Positions 56,980 to 64,000 of a DNA stretch of 64,000 nt are shown here, one piece after another. Source of the DNA: an uncultured Actinomycetes bacterium. Lineage in GTDB: Bacteria > Actinomycetota > Actinomycetes > Nanopelagicales > Nanopelagicaceae. The stretch lies in contig CAILXX010000001.1 in assembly GCA_903838295.1 (NCBI GenBank), forward strand, positions 62,001 to 126,000. Reading direction: 5' to 3'. The first letter of the stretch is position 1. The number at the start of each line of letters is the position of its first letter. A program made the position numbers and the translations under genes. Below the pieces are notes generated by a model, which saw nothing but the letters and a program-made list of their open reading frames with translations, did no database searches and was not told where the DNA came from.

Positions 56980-58094
56980 CGAACGTGCGTAGGGACGAAT
57001 GGAACCCTTGCTACCTTTACGGCACTCGTGCGGCCTCTTACATCAATCGCCAGTTCTGATCCAATTTCTATATCTGGCCTAACAAGCGCCAATGCGATGC
57101 CATTTTTGAGAGTAGGTGAGAAAGTTCCGCTGGTGACAATCCCCACCACGTTTCCTCTTGTGTCCAGTACGTTCATTCCAGTTCGCGGAATTCCACGATC
57201 AAGTGATATTAGACCGCGCAAAATCCGCACAACGCCTTTCGACTTTTCGGTCGCTAGCGCTTCTCGTCCATGAAAATGTTCCTTGGCTAAGGCCACAGCC
57301 CAACCCGCGTTAGCTTGAAGTGGTGAGATATCTAGCGAAAGTTCGTGGCCGTGCAACGGATATCCCATTTCGGTGCGAAGAGTGTCTCGTGATCCGAGTC
57401 CGCATACCCGCCCACCTTCGGCAATCACCGCTTTGAGCAGCAAATGCCATAGTGGCAGGACCGAGTTCCACTTTGGAACCAGTTCATATCCAATCTCTCC
57501 CGTGTAACCAGTACGGCAAATAATCACCGTGCCTAAAGATTCGAAACCAGGGATTTGAATCTCCACAAATGCCATGTAATCAAGATCGAGATCGAGACCA
57601 ATCCTAGCAAGCACTTCTGCGCTCTTGGGTCCTTGTAGAGCTAAGACCCCAAATTCGTGGTGGACGTTGCTAATTTTCAATCCCAAATCATTCGCGGCAA
57701 CAAGCACATCGAAAACTGCTCCACAATTTGCGGCGTTTGGAATCAAGAAAAATTTATCTTCGTTGTATCGATAAACAATAAGATCATCGATGACCCCACC
57801 TGACTCATTGCACAACAAATTGTATTGAGCGCTTCCATGACCAGTGCGACCTAAATCATTTGTGAAAATTCTGTTGAGGAACATAGCGGAACCGATACCA
57901 GAAACTTCAATCTTTCCCAGGTGTGAGACATCGAATAGTCCAACCGACTCTCTCACTGCGGCATGCTCGGCCAGGACTCCGCCGGCGCTCAAACCCTCGA
58001 TCTCCTTCGGATATTCGATGGGCATTTGCCACCCACCAAAATCCGCGAGTTTTGCACCAGCCGCCTTATGCCAATCAAAGAGAGGTGATTCCAT
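56976..58094 (-). CDS. gcvT: Aminomethyltransferase (glycine cleavage T protein)
   Basis: 372 residues, full length. Starts SPLFDWHKAAGAKLADFGGWQMP; has LFDVSHLGKIEVSG near 53-66 (folate-site region), CRTGYTGEIGYELV near 196-209, and the C-terminal barrel with GIVTSGTFSPTLKNGIALALV. It transfers the aminomethyl unit of glycine to tetrahydrofolate. gcvH and gcvP are not in the window and no glycine riboswitch is seen upstream. Confidence 0.95.
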   Translation of the reverse strand: MESPLFDWHKAAGAKLADFGGWQMPIEYPKEIEGLSAGGVLAEHAAVRESVGLFDVSHLGKIEVSGIGSAMFLNRIFTNDLGRTGHGSAQYNLLCNESGGVIDDLIVYRYNEDKFFLIPNAANCGAVFDVLVAANDLGLKISNVHHEFGVLALQGPKSAEVLARIGLDLDLDYMAFVEIQIPGFESLGTVIICRTGYTGEIGYELVPKWNSVLPLWHLLLKAVIAEGGRVCGLGSRDTLRTEMGYPLHGHELSLDISPLQANAGWAVALAKEHFHGREALATEKSKGVVRILRGLISLDRGIPRTGMNVLDTRGNVVGIVTSGTFSPTLKNGIALALVRPDIEIGSELAIDVRGRTSAVKVARVPFVPTHVR

Positions 58095-58150
58095 GCCTTC
58101 TAACCTACTCCAACTTCACGCAATGGCTCCTGAAGTGAGAGGATGTATTC

Positions 58151-59659
58151 ATGGCCACAGTCAAGACACATACAAAACCACTTAACGATATTTTGGTACT
58201 AGGCCTCTCGGCCGCAGATGGAAAGTTGTCGATTCATCCCAACGTCTCGAATATTCCATCCATCTCTAAAGATTCCAAGAAACTTCTTTCAATCCTTGCC
58301 GACCTTGGGGCTACAGGCGCGGCTGACGAGGTTATAAAGGTTGCATACTCTGCTCCTCGCTTGATCATATTCACGGGGCTTGGTAGTACCACTGCCTCGT
58401 TTTCACATGAGACGCTCCGTCGAGCAGCTGGAGCAGCGGCTCGCGAATTGGCCGGACACACCAATGTTGATTTTGCTCTTCCCAACAAGAACACTTCAGA
58501 TTTAGAGGCTATAGCGGAAGGCATCCATTTAGGTGCATACAGTTTCACGGAATTTAGAGGATCTACAAAAGCCGATCAAAAATCACCCTTAAAGATCGCG
58601 ACGATCATCACCAGCATTGGCACAACTTCGGCCGCCAAGAAGTCGTTGATTCGTGCTGATGTTGTGAGCAATTACGTTCTTATCGTGCGCGACCTCGTAA
58701 ATACTCCACCATCGCATTTGAACCCAATCACATTCTCCGAACGTATGAAGAAACTTTCATCCGGTCTAGGAATCAAGGTAGAGATCCTGAATGAAACTCA
58801 ATTAAGGGCAAAAGGCTACGGGGGTATATCAAGTGTTGGTCAAGGTTCGTCAAATCCGCCACGCTTATTCCATATCTCTTACAACCCCGCTCGTGCTAAA
58901 AAACGGTTTGCCTTTGTTGGCAAAGGAATTACATTTGATTCAGGCGGATACGCTTTAAAACCGGCAAGTGGGATGGAAGATATGAAGTCCGACATGAGCG
59001 GAGCCGCAGCAGTGATCGCAGCAACGTACGCAATTGCAACATTGAAACTACCAGTTGCTATAGATGCCTATGCATGTCTGGCTGAAAACATGATCAGTGG
59101 TCATGCAACCCGCCCAAGTGACATTATTACAATTTATGGTGGTAAGACCGTAGAAGTCTTGAACCCTGATGCAGAAGGTCGTCTAGTTTTGGCCGATGGA
59201 CTTGTCCGCGCCGTGGAAGATGGCAGACGCAATGGTGGTCTCGATGGAATCGTTGATGTTGCGACACTCACCGGCGCACAAGTTGTCGCATTGGGTACAC
59301 GTACCAGTGCTGTAATGACTAACAATCAAGAATTTAGCGCCCAATTCTTGGAAGCTACTGGAGTGTCAGGAGAAGCGTTCTGGCCGATGCCACTACCTGA
59401 AGAATTGCGTGAAGTACTTAACTCCCCAAGTGCTGATTTGGCCAACATCTCAATTCATGGGGCAACTGGCCGCTATGGCGGAATGTTGATTGCCGGTCAT
59501 TTCCTCAAGGCATTCGTCCCCGATGAAATTCCGTGGCTGCACCTAGACATTGCCGGACCCGCTTTAGCCGATAAAGCCCATGGTTACAACCATGCGGGTG
59601 GAACAGGAGTTTCGGTCCGATCGTTGGTGACGCTCGCCGAGTTAGCGGTATCACATTGA
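58151..59659 (+). CDS. pepA: Leucyl aminopeptidase (M17 family)
   Basis: 502 residues. The catalytic half carries FVGKGITFDSGGYALKPASGMEDMKSDMSGAAAV (metal ligands Lys and Asp), the signature NPDAEGRLVLADGL near 337-350 (usually NTDAEGRL), and DVATLTGAQVVALGTRTSAV. It removes N-terminal residues from peptides in the cytoplasm. Stands alone, divergent from gcvT. Confidence 0.95.
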   Translation: MATVKTHTKPLNDILVLGLSAADGKLSIHPNVSNIPSISKDSKKLLSILADLGATGAADEVIKVAYSAPRLIIFTGLGSTTASFSHETLRRAAGAAARELAGHTNVDFALPNKNTSDLEAIAEGIHLGAYSFTEFRGSTKADQKSPLKIATIITSIGTTSAAKKSLIRADVVSNYVLIVRDLVNTPPSHLNPITFSERMKKLSSGLGIKVEILNETQLRAKGYGGISSVGQGSSNPPRLFHISYNPARAKKRFAFVGKGITFDSGGYALKPASGMEDMKSDMSGAAAVIAATYAIATLKLPVAIDAYACLAENMISGHATRPSDIITIYGGKTVEVLNPDAEGRLVLADGLVRAVEDGRRNGGLDGIVDVATLTGAQVVALGTRTSAVMTNNQEFSAQFLEATGVSGEAFWPMPLPEELREVLNSPSADLANISIHGATGRYGGMLIAGHFLKAFVPDEIPWLHLDIAGPALADKAHGYNHAGGTGVSVRSLVTLAELAVSH

Positions 59660-59735
59660 TCCGGATCGAATTCTAGAGCCTCATTTCGTGGCAGGATTAG
59701 CCTATTGCGTACTAGTAAGTCCAATTAAGTAAGAA

Positions 59736-59771
59736 CAGAAGAAACAGAAGAAACAGAAGAAACAGAAGAAA
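59736..59771. repeat. 9-bp tandem repeat, 4 perfect copies, upstream of lpdA
   Basis: CAGAAGAAA repeated four times without mismatch, flanked by further AAGAA. It ends where the AGGTGG ribosome-binding site (59772-59777) begins, 9 nt from the lpdA GTG. A purine-rich leader of this kind could alter ribosome access or promoter spacing. Confidence 0.92.
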
Positions 59772-59780
59772 AGGTGGCCT

Positions 59781-61148
59781 GTGAACGACTTTGATCTTGT
59801 GATCCTTGGTGGCGGCAGTGGCGGGTACGCGTGTGCACTAAGAGGCGCGCAACTCGGAATGTCAGTCGCTTTGATAGAGCAAGACAAGCTCGGTGGAACA
59901 TGCCTGCATCGTGGATGCATTCCAACCAAGGCTCTCTTACACGCCGGTGAGATAGCTGACTCGACTCGTCATGCTTCAGAGTTCGGCGTTAAAGCAGAAT
60001 TTCATTCTATGGACATGCTCGCCGTCAATGCGTATAAAGATGGCGTGGTTTCAAAGTTGCACAAAGGACTTCAAGGATTAGTGAAATCCCGCAATATCAA
60101 CTACATCGAAGGTCACGGACGATTGGTGTCCAAAAACCAGGTGGAAGTCAACGGAAGCATCTACACAGGCAAGAATGTTGTTCTGGCTACAGGTTCGTAT
60201 CCCAAGACACTTCCTGGATTAGAGATTGACGGCAAGCAGATTGTCACAAGCGAAGAAGCTATGGCCTTTGACTACGTACCAAAATCTGTCATCGTTTTAG
60301 GTGGCGGTGTTATCGGCTGTGAATTCGCCTCGGTCTGGAATTCGTTCGGCGCTGACGTGACCATCATTGAAGGTTTGCCACGCCTAGTAGCGCTTGAAGA
60401 TGAATCTTCCAGCAAGCAATTAGAACGTGCCTTCCGTAAACGTGGAATCAAATTTGAGGTTGGCATCAAGTTCGCCTCTGCCATTAAGGGTTCAGATGGA
60501 GTAACAGTCACCCTTGAGAATGGTGCAACGCATACCGCCGACGTATTGCTAGTCGCTGTAGGACGTGGCCCCGTATCATCAAACATTGGTTACGAAGAAC
60601 AAGGTCTGACCATGGATCGTGGATACCTGATAGTTGATAATAAGTGTCGGACAAATATCCCCGGAATCTGGGCGGTGGGAGATTTAATCCCTACGCTGCA
60701 ATTGGCCCATGTCGGATTTGCTGAAGGAATCTTGGTAGCAGAAGAGATCGCAGGGTTGAACCCTCGCCCGATAAATTATGACGGCGTACCGCGGGTAACA
60801 TATTCAGAACCAGAAGTAGCTTCAGTTGGTCTCACAACAGCACTTGCTAAAGAACGCGGATATGACGTCGTCGAAGTGAGTTATGACTTGGCTGGAAACG
60901 GAAAGGCTAACATTCTTAAAACAGCTGGATCTGTAAAACTTGTGGCACAGAAAAATGGACCTGTCCTAGGAATACATATGGTGGGTTCACGTGTAGGAGA
61001 ATTACTAGCTGAAGCTCAATTAATCTACAACTGGGAAGCAACTGCAGATGATGTTGCACCTTTGATTCATGCTCACCCTACGTTGTCAGAAGCTATGGGT
61101 GAGGCACATCTAGCACTAGCCGGCAAACCACTTCACGCGCACGGGTAA
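59781..61148 (+). CDS. lpdA: Dihydrolipoamide dehydrogenase
   Basis: E3 flavoprotein of 2-oxoacid dehydrogenase complexes and the glycine cleavage system. 455 residues from a GTG with AGGTGG 3 nt upstream. FAD-binding VILGGGSGGYACALRGAQLG near 7-26, redox disulfide GGTCLHRGCIPTKALLH near 38-54, NAD-binding IVLGGGVIGCEFASVW near 173-188, GVPRVTYSEPEVASVG, and the C-terminal HAHPTLSEAMGEA with the catalytic His-Glu pair. sucB follows after 15 nt. Confidence 0.97.
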   Translation: MNDFDLVILGGGSGGYACALRGAQLGMSVALIEQDKLGGTCLHRGCIPTKALLHAGEIADSTRHASEFGVKAEFHSMDMLAVNAYKDGVVSKLHKGLQGLVKSRNINYIEGHGRLVSKNQVEVNGSIYTGKNVVLATGSYPKTLPGLEIDGKQIVTSEEAMAFDYVPKSVIVLGGGVIGCEFASVWNSFGADVTIIEGLPRLVALEDESSSKQLERAFRKRGIKFEVGIKFASAIKGSDGVTVTLENGATHTADVLLVAVGRGPVSSNIGYEEQGLTMDRGYLIVDNKCRTNIPGIWAVGDLIPTLQLAHVGFAEGILVAEEIAGLNPRPINYDGVPRVTYSEPEVASVGLTTALAKERGYDVVEVSYDLAGNGKANILKTAGSVKLVAQKNGPVLGIHMVGSRVGELLAEAQLIYNWEATADDVAPLIHAHPTLSEAMGEAHLALAGKPLHAHG

Positions 61149-61163
61149 TAGGAGAAATAGACC

Positions 61164-62786
61164 ATGACCTTTTCATTAACAATGCCGGCACTCGGCGAGA
61201 GTGTTACTGAAGGAACTGTCACTCGATGGCTCAAGTCAGAGGGCGACCATGTCAATGTCGACGAACCACTACTTGAAGTATCTACAGATAAGGTCGATAC
61301 CGAGATTCCTTCGCCAGTCAGTGGCACTCTGACAAGAATTGTTGTTGCAGTAGATGCCACGGTTGCCGTTGGCGCAGAACTTGCCGTCATCGAAGATGGA
61401 GCCGTAGCGCCAGTCGCAACACCTGCTCCAGTTGCAGCACCAGTTGCACCTCCGATAGAAATACCTGCTCCGGTTGCTACCACTCCTCCACCACCGGTTC
61501 ACGTGGCTCCTGCTGCTTCATCCACCGGCGTCGTAGTCACAATGCCCGCCCTTGGAGAGTCAGTCACGGAAGGCACTGTCACAAGATGGCTTAAAAATGT
61601 GGGAGATTCTATTTCCGTTGACGAACCCCTTCTTGAAGTATCAACAGATAAAGTCGATACAGAAATCCCTGCGCCTGCATCTGGCACCATCTTGTCAATA
61701 GACGTCCCCGTTGATGCAACAGTTGCGGTAGGTGCCCGTCTGGCTTTGATCGGTTCTGCCACAGCAGCACCAATTGCTGCCCCAGTAGCAGCTCCTCCAG
61801 CTCCACCAGCTCCACCAGCTCCTCCAGCTCCGGTAGCCGCACAAATTCCAAACACACAACTTGATGATTCCTATGTCACTCCTATCGTGCGTCAATATGC
61901 AAAAGAGCAAGGTGTCGATCTATCTCGAGTGAAGGGCACCGGCGTCGGTGGCCGAATCCGTAAAGAAGATGTACTTGCAGCCAAACCAGTGCCATCGGTA
62001 GTTCCAACCACTGCGCCTGCTCAAACTAACCTTGCCGCAAAGTCGAGCGGACCAGTTCCCGTCTCCCCACTACGTGGCACAACCGTCACGATGACGCGTC
62101 TTCGTAAAGTTATAGCTGCTCGAATGGTTGAATCTCTTCAAACTAGTGCACAGCTCACCACGGTAATCGAAGTAGACGTTACAAAGATTGCTCGCCTTCG
62201 GGAGAAAGCCAAGGCCTCCTTCATGGAACGCGAAGGAGTTAACTTAACCTTCCTTCCATTCTTTGGAATCGCGGTTTGCGAAGCACTTAAGCAACACCCA
62301 GTTCTTAACTCATCCGTTGAGGGCGATCAGATTACTTATCACGGTACAGAACACCTAGGAATCGCGGTCGACACCGAACGTGGCCTCTTGGTTCCAGTAA
62401 TCCGTGACGCTGGTGATTTGAATATCGGTGGTCTCTCGCGTCGTATTGCCGATGTTGCGGCAAGAACACGTGACAATAAGATCTCGCCAGACGAACTTGG
62501 CGGCGGAACTTTCACCATCACAAATACTGGTAGCCGTGGTGCACTCTTTGATACTCCAATTATTAATCAGCCACAGGTAGCCATCTTGGGTATCGGAGCA
62601 ATCGTTAAGCGCCCTATGGTGATGAAGGGAACCGACGGTGGCGAAACCATTGCGGTTCGATCCATGGTCTACCTTGCAATCTCTTACGATCATCGAATCG
62701 TTGACGGGGCAGATGCGGCTCGTTTCCTAAGTACTCTCAAGGATCGCCTTGAAGAAGGTAGTTTCGAGTCGGACTTAGGTCTCTAA
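61164..62786 (+). CDS. sucB: 2-oxoacid dehydrogenase E2 (dihydrolipoamide succinyl/acyltransferase)
   Basis: 540 residues. Two lipoyl domains (about 3-75 and 124-196), each with [12 protein letters not shown] where the Lys is lipoylated. Ala/Pro linkers include a run of APPAPP units near 212-226. An E3-binding domain ([32 protein letters not shown]) comes next, then the catalytic domain ending [16 protein letters not shown] with the His and Asp. The acyl specificity, succinyl or acetyl, cannot be fixed from sequence alone. The E1 gene is not adjacent. Confidence 0.95.
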   Translation: MTFSLTMPALGESVTEGTVTRWLKSEGDHVNVDEPLLEVSTDKVDTEIPSPVSGTLTRIVVAVDATVAVGAELAVIEDGAVAPVATPAPVAAPVAPPIEIPAPVATTPPPPVHVAPAASSTGVVVTMPALGESVTEGTVTRWLKNVGDSISVDEPLLEVSTDKVDTEIPAPASGTILSIDVPVDATVAVGARLALIGSATAAPIAAPVAAPPAPPAPPAPPAPVAAQIPNTQLDDSYVTPIVRQYAKEQGVDLSRVKGTGVGGRIRKEDVLAAKPVPSVVPTTAPAQTNLAAKSSGPVPVSPLRGTTVTMTRLRKVIAARMVESLQTSAQLTTVIEVDVTKIARLREKAKASFMEREGVNLTFLPFFGIAVCEALKQHPVLNSSVEGDQITYHGTEHLGIAVDTERGLLVPVIRDAGDLNIGGLSRRIADVAARTRDNKISPDELGGGTFTITNTGSRGALFDTPIINQPQVAILGIGAIVKRPMVMKGTDGGETIAVRSMVYLAISYDHRIVDGADAARFLSTLKDRLEEGSFESDLGL

Positions 62787-62789
62787 TTC

Positions 62790-63677
62790 ATGAACGAGAA
62801 GAAACGAATTGCAATAACTGGTTCTTCGGGGTTAATTGGTAGCGCACTCGTTGGTCACTTGAAATCGCAGGGCCATACAGTGCAACGAGTGGTTCGACGA
62901 CAAGCTGTTGCGCCCGATGAAATATCGTGGAATCCAAGCACATCCGAAATAGATCTCAGCGCTCTTGAAGGGGTCGATGCGGTAATTCACTTGGCAGGCG
63001 CCGGTGTTGGCGATCATCGATGGACTAAAAAATATAAGGCAACAATTCTAAATTCCAGACTACTCGGGACCACCACTATTGCTCAGGCATGCGCGACTGT
63101 TAAGCCATCAGTATTTATATCTGCAAGCGCTATGGGCTGGTACGGCGAGACAGGTAATCGCGCCGTAGATGAGAACGATCGGGCTGGCGATGATTTTCTT
63201 GCGGCTGTTTGCCGTGAGTGGGAAGCCGCAGCTGATCTAGCGGTCGGAGTGCGTACCGTGAAGACTCGTACTGGTCTTGTCCTGGATCCAACCGGTGGTG
63301 CACTTGGAAAAATGCTTCCACTCTTCCGTCTTGGGGTTGGCGGGAGAATGGGAAGTGGCAAACAGTGGTGGTCTTGGATAACCCTTCACGATGAGGTAAA
63401 AGCAATTACCCACCTACTTAGTTCACAATTAGAAGGAGCTGTAAATATCACTTCACCAAATCCAGTTACTAACGAAGAGTTCACGGCCGCACTCGCTCGA
63501 GCTTTGCACCGACCAGCTCTTCTTCCTGTACCCGGATTTGCTCTCAGGCTTGCCCTAGGCGGTTTTTCAAGCGAAATTTTAGGTTCTAAAAAGGTACTAC
63601 CGAAAGCCCTAACGGATGACGGATTTCTCTTTGATTATCCGCACCTGACAACCGCGCTCAAAGAGCTAACCGCCTAA
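62790..63677 (+). CDS. TIGR01777 family NAD(P)-binding epimerase-like protein
   Basis: 295 residues, extended SDR fold. ITGSSGLIGSALVGHLKSQGH is near 9-29, DAVIHLAGAGVGDHRWT near 65-81, and FISASAMGWYG near 108-118. The C-terminal DUF1731 part reads RPALLPVPGFALRLALGGFSSEILGSKKVLPKAL. Reaction unknown. Three nt after sucB, probably cotranscribed; this neighbourhood is common in actinobacteria. Confidence 0.9.
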   Translation: MNEKKRIAITGSSGLIGSALVGHLKSQGHTVQRVVRRQAVAPDEISWNPSTSEIDLSALEGVDAVIHLAGAGVGDHRWTKKYKATILNSRLLGTTTIAQACATVKPSVFISASAMGWYGETGNRAVDENDRAGDDFLAAVCREWEAAADLAVGVRTVKTRTGLVLDPTGGALGKMLPLFRLGVGGRMGSGKQWWSWITLHDEVKAITHLLSSQLEGAVNITSPNPVTNEEFTAALARALHRPALLPVPGFALRLALGGFSSEILGSKKVLPKALTDDGFLFDYPHLTTALKELTA

Positions 63678-63682
63678 TATTT

Positions 63683-64000
63683 CTAGCGGATAGAAATCCT
63701 TCGAGCTTCTTCCAAGATCTCTGCGACGGCTAACGCGACTTGGCCCGATACCGGCCACGGCCCAGTACCAGCGATCGCATCACCCACTTGTTTGTAAAAG
63801 ATCGCGTAATTGCCTGGTTCGGCCGGGTAAGAAATTTCTTCCTCACCCATCTGCAGGTATGCAGGAGTAATAATTGCCGGATTCCACTCTCCCCCAGCTG
63901 GATACTTTCCTTCACGTAACAATGGTTCCTGTTGGTCTAATTCCTTAATAACAAGCGAGCCTTTACTTCCAGACAATCGAATTCTGGGACCACCAGCACC
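63683..64000 (-). CDS. Gfo/Idh/MocA family oxidoreductase, C-terminal part (cut by window edge)
   Basis: The frame runs on past base 64000 without a start. The visible ~105 residues (PRIRLSGSKGSLVIKELDQQ..., GNYAIFYKQVGDAIAGTGPWPVSGQVALAVAEILEEARRS) match the C-terminal substrate domain of Gfo/Idh/MocA dehydrogenases. The NAD-binding half lies outside. Converges on the TIGR01777 gene with a 5-nt gap. Substrate unknown. Confidence 0.8.
   Translation of the reverse strand, partial: GAGGPRIRLSGSKGSLVIKELDQQEPLLREGKYPAGGEWNPAIITPAYLQMGEEEISYPAEPGNYAIFYKQVGDAIAGTGPWPVSGQVALAVAEILEEARRISIR

Noticed and set aside
61781-61840. Proline/alanine repeat in sucB as a mobile or regulatory repeat
   Set aside because: It encodes the flexible linker between E2 domains, expected for this protein; the in-frame duplication is structural.

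Overview
This 64 kb window is a compact stretch of actinobacterial chromosome. Actinobacterial markers include the phosphatidylinositol mannoside genes (pgsA-patA-pimA), a cytochrome bc1-aa3 supercomplex with the subunit CtaF, DUF349, DUF3043 and DUF3054 proteins, and the classic gene orders alaS-ruvX-mltG-aroE-aroCKB and ruvCAB-secDF-relA. Base composition looks moderate (well below Streptomyces or Mycobacterium), intergenic gaps are mostly a few bases, and 4-nt start/stop overlaps are common. Together these suggest a small, streamlined free-living actinobacterium such as the freshwater Nanopelagicales (acI) lineage. The lineage is an inference; no 16S gene is present.

Layout. 1-7970 (minus): shikimate genes aroB (cut by the window edge), aroK, aroC and aroE, with a small prepilin peptidase, mltG, ruvX, alaS and a DUF948 membrane protein. 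8011-11721 (minus): aspS, hisS and a metallo-beta-lactamase-fold hydrolase, then a divergent DUF349 gene. 13208-22573 (minus): relA, secF, secD, ruvB, ruvA, ruvC, yebC, pdxT, pdxS. 22670-31660: a DUF3048 lipoprotein, a small membrane protein, pimA, patA, pgsA, a P-loop-less EF-G2-like remnant on the plus strand, a HIT protein, thrS and a pabB-pabC fusion.

31.7-36.7 kb is the accessory-looking part. It holds tRNA-Gly, tRNA-Cys, a cupin and tRNA-Val, followed by a perfect 10-bp tandem repeat. Next come a DUF3054 gene, a VOC gene, a truncated esterase pseudogene and a 44-nt duplicate of the tRNA-Val 3' end, which looks like the scar of an integrated element. An atypical FtsH-like AAA protease with an overlapping lipoprotein gene follows.

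36.8-53 kb: nitronate monooxygenase-like enzyme, LysE exporter, esterase, DEDDh exonuclease, trpD, then the aerobic respiratory block (ctaE-qcrC-qcrA-qcrB and, convergent to it, ctaC-ctaD-ctaF). After that come a cysteine-desulfurase-like protein lacking its PLP lysine paired with TusA, a PfkB kinase, an A-type Fe-S carrier, nadA and DUF3043. 53-64 kb: aldo/keto reductase, a cobalamin riboswitch controlling btuFCD, gcvT, pepA, lpdA-sucB, a TIGR01777 epimerase, and the end of a Gfo/Idh/MocA oxidoreductase.

No CRISPR array, transposase, integrase or rRNA was seen. The most interesting signals are: (i) several 9-10 bp tandem duplications sitting just upstream of start codons; (ii) the tRNA-Val 3'-end duplication with a decayed esterase; (iii) the degenerate EF-G2-like protein; (iv) the pseudoenzyme-like desulfurase next to tusA; (v) large palindromes ahead of the respiratory operon; and (vi) a B12 riboswitch whose terminator stem also contains the ribosome-binding site. 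No stretch over about 300 bases is unexplained.
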